Below, piece after piece: positions 48,157 through 57,900 of a stretch of DNA of 64,000 bases (position 1 is the stretch's first letter; the number at the start of each line of letters is the position of its first letter). Location: NCBI RefSeq assembly GCF_000218685.1, contig NW_006763304.1, forward strand, positions 95,349-159,348, in the 5' to 3' direction. Made by a program: the position numbers and the translations under genes. The DNA comes from Serpula lacrymans var. lacrymans S7.9 (taxonomy: Eukaryota; Basidiomycota; Agaricomycetes; Boletales; Serpulaceae). The notes beneath the pieces are model-generated. The model was given only the letters and a program-made list of their open reading frames with translations. It had not been told where the DNA came from and did not search any database.

Positions 48157-49346
48157 AAACCCTCATCTTCTAATTCTTTCATTGCCTCTGTTCTTTGATC
48201 TTCTCCTAACTCCCTCCACATCCTCATGATGTTTTGGACCCTGTCTTCTTTTACCACTGTTTTGGTGTCATCTTCCGTTTCGGTTTGACGTACCTTTCTT
48301 TCAGGAGTTTTTCCTTTGTTCTTACAATTCCTTCCTATGTGTCCTTTCTCGTTACATATAAAGCATCTTCCTTCTTTCCTCCTTGATTCTTCTTCATCTT
48401 TGGTTAATCTTCTGGTGCTGGTGGATGGTCCACTTTTGCGGTTTCTGTCATTCTGTCTTTCTTTGTTTCTGGCGCCCCACGTTCCTTCCAAGATAGCGTT
48501 GGCACTGATCCAGTTGGCGTATAGGTTTGCCACTGTGCTCATCTAGTCTTCGATGGTGAGTAGTTCCTTTCCGGTGAGTGCCCCACGAAGGAGGGGTGGT
48601 CGGATAGCCTTTTGATAAACCATGATCATGGCTTCGTTGTTGATGCCGCTCTTCCCAGCATCTAGCATGAACCTTGAGTTAAACGCTACTGTATTTTCTC
48701 CTTGTTCCATCTTCATTTTCATCAAGGCAGCCAAGGCCGTTCCTTTGACGTTTGCCATTCTGAAACTGGTTGTGAAGGTTTTCATGAAGTCTGCCCATGT
48801 GGGGTAGGTGTTCTTCTCTTTGTATTTGGTCATCTTGGCTTTGCTCCATGAGGTGGCGTTGCCATCCTTCATGTAGCTGAGGGCCACATATACCTTTTTC
48901 TTGTCGGAGTTGTAGATGGTGTTGTTGATATCAAAGTGTAGATCGGTGGACAATATCCACCTTTGGGCTTTATCTGGGGTTCCATCGAAGTCATCAATTT
49001 TCCCGATCATCGTGGGTTTGGGGGCTGCAGCGTTAGACATGGTGCGTGGTGGTGGGATATGGGATGGAGCAGGTGCAGCGGGGAGTATCTGTGGAGTGGG
49101 AGGTGGTATCGGGTCACCGCTTGCTGCAAACTCTTCAAAGTCGTTCTCATCGTAGAGGTTTTCTACGGTTACTGGGGGATCGTGTTGTGTTGTGGGCAGT
49201 AGCTGTGGGTGGCTTCCTGCGTAGTACTGTAGCCAATGTGTTCTGGCTTCGTAGAAAGTGTCTGCTTGTTCTCTGGTGTGGAGTTGGGTTACGTCTGGTT
49301 GTGGAAAGGGAGGTGGTGCTGCTATCCTTTCTTGTCGGGATGACAT
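48153..49346 (-). pseudogene. Gypsy element 2: gag with CCHC knuckle, interrupted by TAG
   Basis: Starts MSSRQERIAAPPPFPQPDVT at 49346. The capsid-like part contains DFDGTPDKAQRWILSTDLHF and TFTTSFRMANVKGTALAAL. A TAG codon at 48545-48543 interrupts the frame after LLTIED, and the same frame resumes with MSTVANLYANWISANAI and the zinc knuckle CFICNEKGHIGRNC. The gag stop at 48155-48153 overlaps the start of the protease frame. Confidence 0.88.
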
Positions 49347-49463
49347 TGGTGGGGTTGCTGTTTGTGGGTTGTCTGAGCTTCCTCTTGCTCTCTGGGATCT
49401 GGTTGTTGGTCATTGCGACGTCTTGTTGACTTTTTCTTCCCAAACCTAAATAGGTGGGACTTC

Positions 49464-49472
49464 TATGATTCT
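49464..49472 (-). promoter_or_regulatory. Candidate self-priming primer-binding site
   Basis: Two bases inside the LTR edge the minus strand reads AGAATCATA. It is perfectly complementary to TATGATTCT at 49657-49649, the position expected for the RNA 5' end, about 30 bases after the TATA box. No TGG-type tRNA complement is seen here. Confidence 0.6.
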
Positions 49473-49474
49473 TT

Positions 49475-49888
49475 TGTTACGCACAAAGTGCTTAACAAAG
49501 TCTGAGGGTTCGTCGAGATTTGTAAAGAGACTTATCCGAAGACAAGTCTGAGAACGTGGTTCTGAGTGGAGGTTTTCCAACGGGAGTTGGCCTTCTTCTG
49601 AGTAGAAGTCTGATCTTAGGAGTCTAGCTTTGTAAGCGTAAACTGCGTAGAATCATATTGGAGTATACTACTGCTGTTACATGGTATTTATAATAGAAAG
49701 GAATCGGTGATAGGAGTTAGGTCCTATCTAGGGCAGGTCCGTCTGTTGAGGACTAAGTACTATAATAGGTACTGTGAATGCGAGAGGAACAGAAGTGTAC
49801 GTGAAGGAAATGAGTCATCGGTCTGATGGTATAACCAATGAGTAAAAAGAAATGAGTAGTCCTTAAATGTCCAATAGAGATCGTAACA
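49475..49888 (-). repeat. 5' LTR of Gypsy element 2 (414 bp)
   Basis: Minus strand reads TGTTACGATC… at 49888 and ends …GCGTAACA at 49475, so the termini are inverted repeats TGTTACG/CGTAACA. It contains a TATA box and lies just upstream of gag. The partner 3' LTR is absent at the other end. Confidence 0.85.
49649..49693 (-). promoter_or_regulatory. LTR promoter: TATA box and predicted transcript start
   Basis: TTATAAATA on the minus strand at 49693-49685; the predicted start TATGATTCT lies at 49657-49649. Spacing of about 30 bases fits a polymerase II start. Confidence 0.6.
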
Positions 49889-49889
49889 A

Positions 49890-49977
49890 GTGCCGCATGG
49901 CACGGTGTGTGAAAACTACGAAAGAAAGTTAAAGTGGAGAATGAAATTTAAAGGTCTGAAAATTGTGTATTGTAACA
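49890..49977 (-). repeat. LTR-like terminal fragment, second copy
   Basis: Minus strand TGTTACAATACACAATTTTC…, related over its whole length to 42185-42091. It is cut on its left by the element-2 LTR exactly after GGCACT, so element 2 seems to have inserted into it. Confidence 0.7.
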
Positions 49978-49986
49978 TTCAGACTG

Positions 49987-49996
49987 TGTAGAAAGG
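49987..49996 (+). repeat. Candidate target-site duplication, left copy (TGTAGAAAGG)
   Basis: Identical 10-mer flanks the inverted-repeat element on both sides (49987-49996 and 54273-54282). Confidence 0.8.
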
Positions 49997-50240
49997 CACT
50001 TCAGTCACCTTCAAAACATAAGCATTTAGCTTCAACTATCTGTGTAAATGTATAAAGCTAAGAGCTTGTTTTTCCTGGTATCATCCCAAGTGCTCCAGCA
50101 AGGATGGGATCATCCCAGAAGCGGAATAATACCACCCTTCTGGGATTTTCCCATGGTATCAGACCATGTACCATAGTGGGATTATCCCTCAGATGGGATA
50201 ATCCCAATAACCTGTCACATGTCACATGGTATCAGGGGGA
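49997..50240 (+). repeat. Left terminal inverted repeat
   Basis: Reverse-complementary to 54041-54272. The outer 165 bases are almost identical; inner bases contain small indels. It carries GGGATCATCCCA, GGGATTATCCCT and GGGATAATCCCA motifs like those of the internal array. Confidence 0.88.
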
Positions 50241-50734
50241 TTGGTGCTAATACTAACATGTGAGAATGCTGGGCCAACTAGTGAAGATATTTCCAGTCTT
50301 TTCCACCTGAATAATGGTACTTTAGCCCAATATAATCAAGACTATTTTGAAATATATGAGTTACAAGTTCCTCATTGTAGCTTACTGCAAATTTGGGGAG
50401 AAGCATTCCCTTTTTTTTAAATGTGGAACATTATCAATTTCTAGATATAATCAATTGCAGGAACCATACACTAGAAAGATGCTGTTGTCCTTGCTGATAG
50501 ATGTGATATGTGAGTTCTGCTTTTTTGCAAGGTTTATTATACCCTTAACTGAAGTAAAAACTAGGAAACACAACACAAATGCTGTGACAACAAAGTAATC
50601 TGCAGAAGGACATCGAATATTAGATTTACACTAGATCTGGCATATTCTGTGAGGAAAATCCTGACCTTGTAGAAAGTAAAACATAGTAAAAAGAAACATA
50701 AAGTCATGTTCTTGCAAAAACATGAATTTACCAC

Positions 50735-51025
50735 TTTTGTGGCACTACCAAGGTATTTGATACCTTATATTGTACATTCTCTGAGAGTGGTTCCTGGGGG
50801 CTGCTGGCTGAAGGTCTATGGGGAGAGGGGGATGCTTGCTATGTACAGTATAATACACAAGATCTCCATTTTGATACTCCTACACTAGATGACTTGAGTG
50901 TGAGGATTAATTAGGCACTGCTTAGGTATTTAATACCTTGAGTTGTGCCATTTCTGGGAGCTACCAGCTGAAGGTCTAAGGGGTGACTGGTGCCTATATG
51001 CTGACTGTGTATAGTACAGTATCTA
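50735..51025 (+). repeat. Internal imperfect tandem duplication
   Basis: The segment beginning GGCACTACCAAGGTATTTGA with GCTGAAGGTCTATGGGG is echoed about 170 bases later by GGCACTGCTTAGGTATTTAA with GCTGAAGGTCTAAGGGG; both end near a tgtacagtat/tagtacagtat sequence. Confidence 0.65.
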
Positions 51026-51280
51026 AGTCCACAAAGAATCTGAGTGCTGTAAAGGTATTCTTTTTTTAGATTCTTGAGAAATTGAAATGAATCCGGAAAA
51101 TATTTTTTCATGCCAAGTAAGGTTTCTGCCAACATTCTCTGTCTCTCATATGATAGTGATGCTGTCTCACACCACTCTTTTTGGATTATCATTTTTATGG
51201 CAATATGTAGAACTCAGGTAATTTCCTTCAAAACTGATTCTGACCATTGACATTGCCCAACTTTTGATTTTTTTTACTGA

Positions 51281-52870
51281 GGATCATCCCACACTGATCT
51301 GGACAAATCCCTGAAATAGGGTGTGATCATCCCAGTTAAATCTGTACATGTCCCCACGTAACATGGGGTTACCCACTTCTCACATGGACAAATACCAGAA
51401 GGGGGTGGGATCATCCCAGTTCAATATGGACAAATACCATAAAGGGATGGGATGATCCCAGCTCAATGTGGACAAATACCACAAGAGGATGGGATAATCC
51501 CAAGCCAATCTGGGATGATCCCAAACCAATCTGGGAAAATCCCAGTTAAGCATGGACAAATACCAAATGAGATGGGATGATCCCAAACCAATATGGGAAA
51601 ATCCCAGCAAGAGATGGGATGATCCCAGTTAAGCATGGACAAATACCAAAAGAGGATGGGATGATCCCAATTGAATCTGGGAAAATCCCAGCAAGAGATG
51701 GGATGATACCAGTTTAACATGGACAAATACCAAAAGAGGATGGGATGATCCCAATTGAATCTGGGAAAATCCCAGTAAGAGATGGGATGATCCCAATTGA
51801 ATCTGGGAAAATCCCAGCAAGAGATGGGATGATACCAGTTTAACATGGACAAATACCAAAATAGGATGGGATGATCCCAATTGAATCTGGGAAAATCCCA
51901 GTAAGAGATGGGATGATACCAGTTGAACATGGACAAATACCAAAATAGGATGGGATGATCCCAGCTTAACATGGACAAATACCAAAGAGGATGGGATGAT
52001 CCCAATCCACTCTGGGAAAATCCCAGCCAGAGATGGGATGATCCCAGCTCAACATGGACAAATACCAAAAGAGGACGGGATGATCCCAAACCAATCTGGG
52101 AAAATCCCACCAAAGGATGGGATGATCCCAGTTAAGCATGGACAAATACTAAATAAGATGGGATGATCCCAGCTCAACATGGACTAATACCAAAAGAGGA
52201 TGGGATGATCCCAAACCAATCTGGGAAAATCCCAACAAGAGATAGGATGATCCCAGTTAAACATGGACAAATACCAAATGAGATGGGACAATCCCAGCTC
52301 AACATGGACAGATACCAAAAGAGGATGGGATGATCCCAAACCAATCTGGGAAAATCCCAACAAGAGATAGGATGATCCCAGTTAAACATGGACAAATACC
52401 AAATGAGATGGGACAATCCCAGCTCAACATGGACAGATACCAAAAGAGGATGGGATGATCCCAATCTACTCTGGGAAAATCCCAGCCAGAGATGGGATGA
52501 TCCCAGCTCAACATGGACAAATACCAAAAGAGGATGGGATGATCCCAAATCAATCTGGGAAAATCTCAGTTCAACATGGACAAATACCAAGGGGGGATAG
52601 GGTCATCTCAAACCAATCTGGGAAAATCCCAGCAAAAAAGGGGATGATCCCAGTTAAATGTGGACAAATACCAAATGGGATGGGATCATCACAATTTGAT
52701 ATGGACCAATGCCTGAAGGGTAAAGCATCATCCCAAACCAGCCAAGGAAAGTCTTGGAAAGAGATGGGATCATTCCAGTTCAATCTGATCTAGAAAAATC
52801 TCCAAATTACATAGGATCATCTCACTACATCACAGACAAATCCAAGCAGGGGACAAGATCACCCTGAGTC
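51281..52870. repeat. Palindrome-rich minisatellite array (about 40-base units)
   Basis: Two alternating units recur about twenty times each: one contains GGGATGATCCCA followed by ACATGGACAAATACCAAA, the other CAATCTGGGAAAATCCCA. GGGATGATCCCA is a near-perfect palindrome and TGGGAAAATCCCA a hairpin with a short loop. Unit order is mostly alternating, central units are the most uniform and edge units are diverged. Long open frames on both strands follow from the near stop-free repeat, not from a gene. Confidence 0.92.
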
Positions 52871-54040
52871 AGAATAGGACAGGGAGATCCCACAACAGGA
52901 ACAGAATTATCGAATAGCATGCTTAGGCTGCTGGTGACTCAGCATGACAGGGGAAAATACTCCTGAAATGCACTAAGGTTATTCTGTAACATATAATCAT
53001 AGGTAAGTTCCCAGCAGCTTAAAATATTATTGTCCTTTTCCAGCAGTTTCCATTTTTTACATGTTGCAGTATTTTGTTTGTAAACCAACTATTATGTTAT
53101 GGTAGGACCTGGATGAACCTAAGGTTGAACTGGGACAGTGATTCAGAGTAGCCCTCACGTAGGTTCATCCCAAGTCACATGAAATTGCATAAGCATGCAG
53201 AGCACACCTTTCAGCCATTTTTGTTTTCACAAAAATTTATAATCAATTGTATGCGTGGGGACATATAGTGGATAAAATGGGTGTTGGCTTGTGGATGCTG
53301 GGCTGCCACAAAGAGCCAGCAATTTGTCTCATGCAAGACATGTTCTGCCTTTGACAATGATGCAGCAGAGGGAAGGATAATGAATATGTAGTACTTACTC
53401 GGACTGGTATCTTTGTGCATTTTTCAGTTCAGGCACTTGGATAAAGCTGCACAATTCAAAAAAATATCATATCTTTTGGATCAGCACATTAAATGGATTT
53501 GTGACATATCTTTGCCTGGTTGCAAGAGTGTTACATTATTTAAAGTTGGATGAGCCTGAATGAGAGGTATTGTAATCCTGCAGATGTATATGCTTGGTAT
53601 TGTCAAACATCTTGTATTCCTTTGACTATAAGCCATTTTAAGTAACATTGATAGAAATCCAGGGTAGATAAATCTACTTTGTGATATGCAGTAAATTATA
53701 TGATAAGTAGGAATGACAAAGTTATATAGTCAGTTAAGGAAAAGAGATATGGTTGAATTATCTCCTAATCAACTGAATTAAATCAGGTTAATTTGTAAAT
53801 GGTTATATGTCACAATTAGTTACACTAACCTTTGGTCAAAGTCTCCTCCATCAATCTATAGTATATGATATTACACTAGAAGCTGGACAAATTAAGGTTC
53901 AATTGAGAGTAAACACCATTTGAAATTTGTATATATGTTATAAATGATGAAAGCAGGTAGTATTGTATTCTGCTTCATGGCTATTAGTACTATTGATAAT
54001 GTATTGATGTTGGCTACATTTATGCAGGAACTATTTTTGC
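52871..54040. other. AT-rich interior of the inverted-repeat element
   Basis: No coding frame beyond about 70 codons and no recognisable motif; strikingly AT-rich compared with the host genes. Confidence 0.5.
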
Positions 54041-54272
54041 AGTAAAGCCCCCCTGACACCATGTGACATGTGGCAAATGTCTGGGATTATCCCACCATAA
54101 CAAATGGTCTGATACCATGGGAAAATCCCAGAAGGGTGGTATTATCCCACTTCTGGGATGATCCCATCCTTGCTGGAGCACTTGGGATGATACCAGGAAA
54201 AACAAGCTCTTAGCTTTATACATTTACACAGATAGTTGAAGCTAAATGCTTATGTTTTGGGGGTGACTGAAT
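54041..54272 (-). repeat. Right terminal inverted repeat
   Basis: Reverse complement of 49997-50240 with a few substitutions and indels. Its outer end reads GGTGACTGAAT before the flanking TGTAGAAAGG. Confidence 0.88.
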
Positions 54273-54282
54273 TGTAGAAAGG
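54273..54282 (+). repeat. Candidate target-site duplication, right copy (TGTAGAAAGG)
   Basis: Exact match of 49987-49996. Confidence 0.8.
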
Positions 54283-54955
54283 TCTGAAGCAAGTCTCTGT
54301 GCTCGAGCACCTTATAACCTGTTACTTGGCCAAAGCAACAGCGTACATAATCAATTGTCCGGCTTTGAAGCTGAGACATACATGCATTTGTACAATGGTT
54401 CCATAGTTCCTATTTGTCCATGGCTTAAAGTGGCAAGTGGCCTGTCCTCGCTTGTACTCCAACAGACTAGGGCTCATAATCTATTGAAACTAGGTTCTAT
54501 CAGTACTGTAATAGAAATAAATAAGTTACTGTTATCATAGTAGAAGACTGAAATAACATACCCCTTCAGTAGATTGGAATCAACTGAAGGGGGAAAAAAG
54601 TACAAAATCTTGTATATATAAAGGAGGGAAAGGGAGTCACATATGTGAATATCTGATAGTATTGTAACTATAATGTTAGTGTATTAACATTCCAACAAAG
54701 ACATTTGTCTCTGTGCTCTCTTTGACTTTCTCTGTCACAGATGGAGCACCAATGCTAAAAACAAGCCCCCCTTTTCCACTATTAATGATTATACTTCTTG
54801 GGATAGTTCACACCGACCATATCCCTGCTATATGGTATGGTCCACACAAATCATCTGGCATGGTTAGTGCTTATCGACCATATCCCACTAGCAGGGTATG
54901 GTCCTCACAGATTATATGAATAGTGCTCACTGGTTTTGAGGTGCTGCCTATCTGA
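54283..54955. other. Retroelement-like residue between the inverted-repeat element and GH31 copy B
   Basis: Contains TATATATAAA near 54614, an R/U5-like stretch around 54690-54750 and repeated CGACCATATCCC/GCAGGGTATGGTC words at 54820-54910. This resembles the end of a decayed LTR. No coding support. Confidence 0.35.
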
Positions 54956-57900
54956 GGCTCGCTGATCTCACTATTTAAGATACTATCCTCTTCGATGGAA
55001 GTTGTAGTCCCATTCAAAAGCAAGAAACAATTACTGGTACTAGTATTGCATCATCCTTTTTAAATCGTTAAAAGTGAGAAGAAAGCAAAGAAATGAGCTA
55101 GAAAACATTGTATAGCACTATAGATCGACTAAAAAATCCAACCAGTTACACTTGCTCCTCACTTCCACGCCAACATCGAACTCTCATTCAAATCCACGCT
55201 AATATTAGAAAAAGTCAATCCTTCCTGGCCCTCGTCATACGTCCACCCTTCAACAGGTGCCCCACCCAACGTCACCTCCGTCGGCTTTGCTTGCACCCCA
55301 AGCACAGTAATCTCCTCTAACATCTGCTCAATCGCCCACGCACCCTCACTCTTCACATTCAGCTCTCCATTTGCAACCGTGAACGTCAAGACTGTGCTTG
55401 GACCAGGCGGCGAGCTGATACCATCGTCAACGTAGGCGTTTCCGAACGCGGTGCCAGCGGTGTCAAGTGAAATGAGGAGCGCATAGGGGCCTGCGCGCGT
55501 TTCTGCGATCGTGTAAGCAGGCTCGGCGTGGAGGAGGAGGGCTGAGTGGTCGCGGATGTGGACATTGATGTGACTCAGCGGTGCAGAGAGAGTGGTGTTC
55601 CCGCCCACAGTCGCGTTCACCACATCATGCGTCCACCAGTCTCTCCACACGACAGTTCCACGGCCAGGGAAGATTCCTGCCATGATTTGTGATCAGCAAA
55701 GCCAGCACAAATAAGGGAATGAAATCAACGTACCATCCACTGTAGTAGCATTGGGTGTCAAGACGGGGGTGACAAGAATATCAGGGCCTACCATGAACTG
55801 CCTGTCCACCTCAAAGAGCTCCGGCTCGTCAGGGAATTCATAGAACAGGGCTCTGACGGGTGGAGTCCCGATCGTGGATACGTTGGCGAACAGCGTCAAC
55901 TACACATAAATAGTATGATTAGACGGATTGTGAGCATGGACTGGCAGCTAGTAGTGAAGGAGACTCACCCAGTATGGTAACATCGAGTAACGTGCCGCAA
56001 TAGCAATTCGGGATGCATTTGCCACGCTAGGCCAGCGGTAAGGCTCCTGCGATAACGCTCCAAGCGTATTATGGTTTCTATAGAATGGCACAAACGCTGA
56101 CATCTGCATCCATCGGTTGCAGAGTTCTTCGTCTGTGTTATCCTCTGCACAGAAAAATAATGCATTTTCAGCATCTTCTCAGTACAAGAAACATGATGGG
56201 GGTGGGATAAGTAATAAAAATGAAGACGCACGGAATCCACAAGTATCTGCGCCTACAAACGGGATTTGGTAGATCTGGAACTGCAGGACACCCTGGATGT
56301 TATAGTACATATATTGCCACTTGCTAAAATTGTCTCCGAGCTTTGAACAACAATCAATTTGATTTGATTTGAATCATAAGTCGTCAGTCACTCAAACATT
56401 CAACGCCCGAGGAAAATAGAACTGGCAACTCACCCAATGGCCCGACCACCGCCCAGACGATGGGAACGTCGAGCGCGAGATCAAGAATGGTCGTTCCCCA
56501 GCACGGATCTCCGACACAGCTGCATGCGTCGCCTTCTCCTCCATCATCCCCCACATATTATGCACGTCAAGCTCAACATAGCCACCCGCATGCGTCGCGT
56601 TTGTAGCGAGAGTCTTCACCCACAAGGGGCCAAAGCCTGTTGTATTCATTATGCCCTTGAGTTCGAGGTGCGAGGATAAGGATGAGGAACTTACTGTTGT
56701 GAATTGCGTAGGGCGGGTCGTTGAGGTTCACACCTGTTTCCTCACCAGCGCCAATCCCACGCTTGGCAAGAGCACCTTCGGCACCAGCTATACCACAGGC
56801 ATACGTCAATGTCCCGTTAATAGTCATGTTACCACTCGGGCCTGAGAGCGTGGAGTTGTAGCTTTTGTGATTTTTGCGGTTTTATAACCCAATAGAGGTG
56901 AGTTGGGATGGGAGACTCTTAGTGTGTAAACGAGAAACAATGTAGTGAACGCGCTCACTCACCACTCAGGATAACCAGTGACGAGATTACCAGGCTGTCC
57001 TGGGATTTCAATAGGTACGCCAGTGTCTGCTGTGTTCGCGCCCGTCCCGCTAATCAAGAGCAACACGTCAGTTTGGCACTTCATTTTCTTCTTCGCATAC
57101 CCCAGTCCCATCTTGCCCGAACGAAAAGCAAGACAAAGAAAACAAAAGAGAAAACTCACCAAGAACCATTACAAAACGAGCTAACCTCGTTCATATCAAG
57201 CCATATCCCCGAGAATTCAATTCCATAGTTGCTCCAGTTGCGAAGTGCCTCGGACCACCACTGCTGGGTGTTGTTCGCGAACCAATCTCCAAAGACCTGG
57301 CGAGTATGTGTGGTAGGGTTAACAAGCGAGGATTAGGCGTATAATTGATTTGGGCATTTAGAGTATGTGTTGTTGTGAAAATTGAACGAGGGAAAGTGAG
57401 AGGATGCCAATGGTCGTGTGATCGAGTGATCGAGAAAAAAAGTCAGTTATTTCACATAAACAAAGCACGAAAAACCAAAGGAGACGGAGGCGTACCGTAT
57501 ACCCAGGCCACACCTGCCCAATATACTCCGACCCGTCCGGGTTCTTGACGAACACATCCCTACATGCCATCATCCAAGACATATCAGTATTCGCAGGACA
57601 ACCTCGCAACTTCCACACCAAAGGGCGTCGACATAGCACATTTAAACTCACAGTTCGGAGCCTCGGGAGTAGGGATAATACTAGATGTGAAAATCATCAG
57701 TTGGGTTGTGTTAGCTAGAAACAAAGGGGAAGAAGACGGAGGGGACGGGTGGGAAAATGGAGAGGAGGAACGTACAACGTCTGTTGCATTATTCAAAATC
57801 GCCACGCCCGCATCTACTATAGGAATATCTATGTGACGTCGTCCATCATCAACATCAAAATAATCAGTTCGATACGAAAAGTGTGACTCACAGTGCTGGT

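Larger units (their letters stand above)
49997..54272. mobile_element. 4,276-bp non-autonomous element with long terminal inverted repeats
   Basis: Bounded by TGTAGAAAGG on both sides and by about 240-bp terminal inverted repeats whose outer ends share TTCAGTCACC and CAAAACATAAGC. The interior has a pair of diverged repeats (50735-51025), about 1.6 kb of palindromic minisatellite (51281-52870) and AT-rich DNA (52900-54040). No transposase domain is visible in any frame. Long inverted repeats with a 9-10-bp target duplication recall Mutator-like elements, but that assignment is an inference; the outermost bases of the two ends (CAC versus AT) do not match perfectly. Confidence 0.85.

Noticed and set aside
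49046..49443. Long frames antisense to the gag gene of Gypsy element 2
   Set aside because: They mirror the real minus-strand gag frame and show no independent signal.
51463..52113. 216-codon minus-strand frame and several parallel frames on both strands across the minisatellite
   Set aside because: They are products of a nearly stop-free 40-base repeat; the same repeat is open in several frames on both strands, so no protein is supported.
51281..52870. CRISPR-like array
   Set aside because: Repeats are adjacent and diverged with no unique spacers, and the host is a eukaryote.
54355..54540. 61-codon frame right of the inverted-repeat element
   Set aside because: Short, no domain, and it sits in LTR-like decayed sequence.
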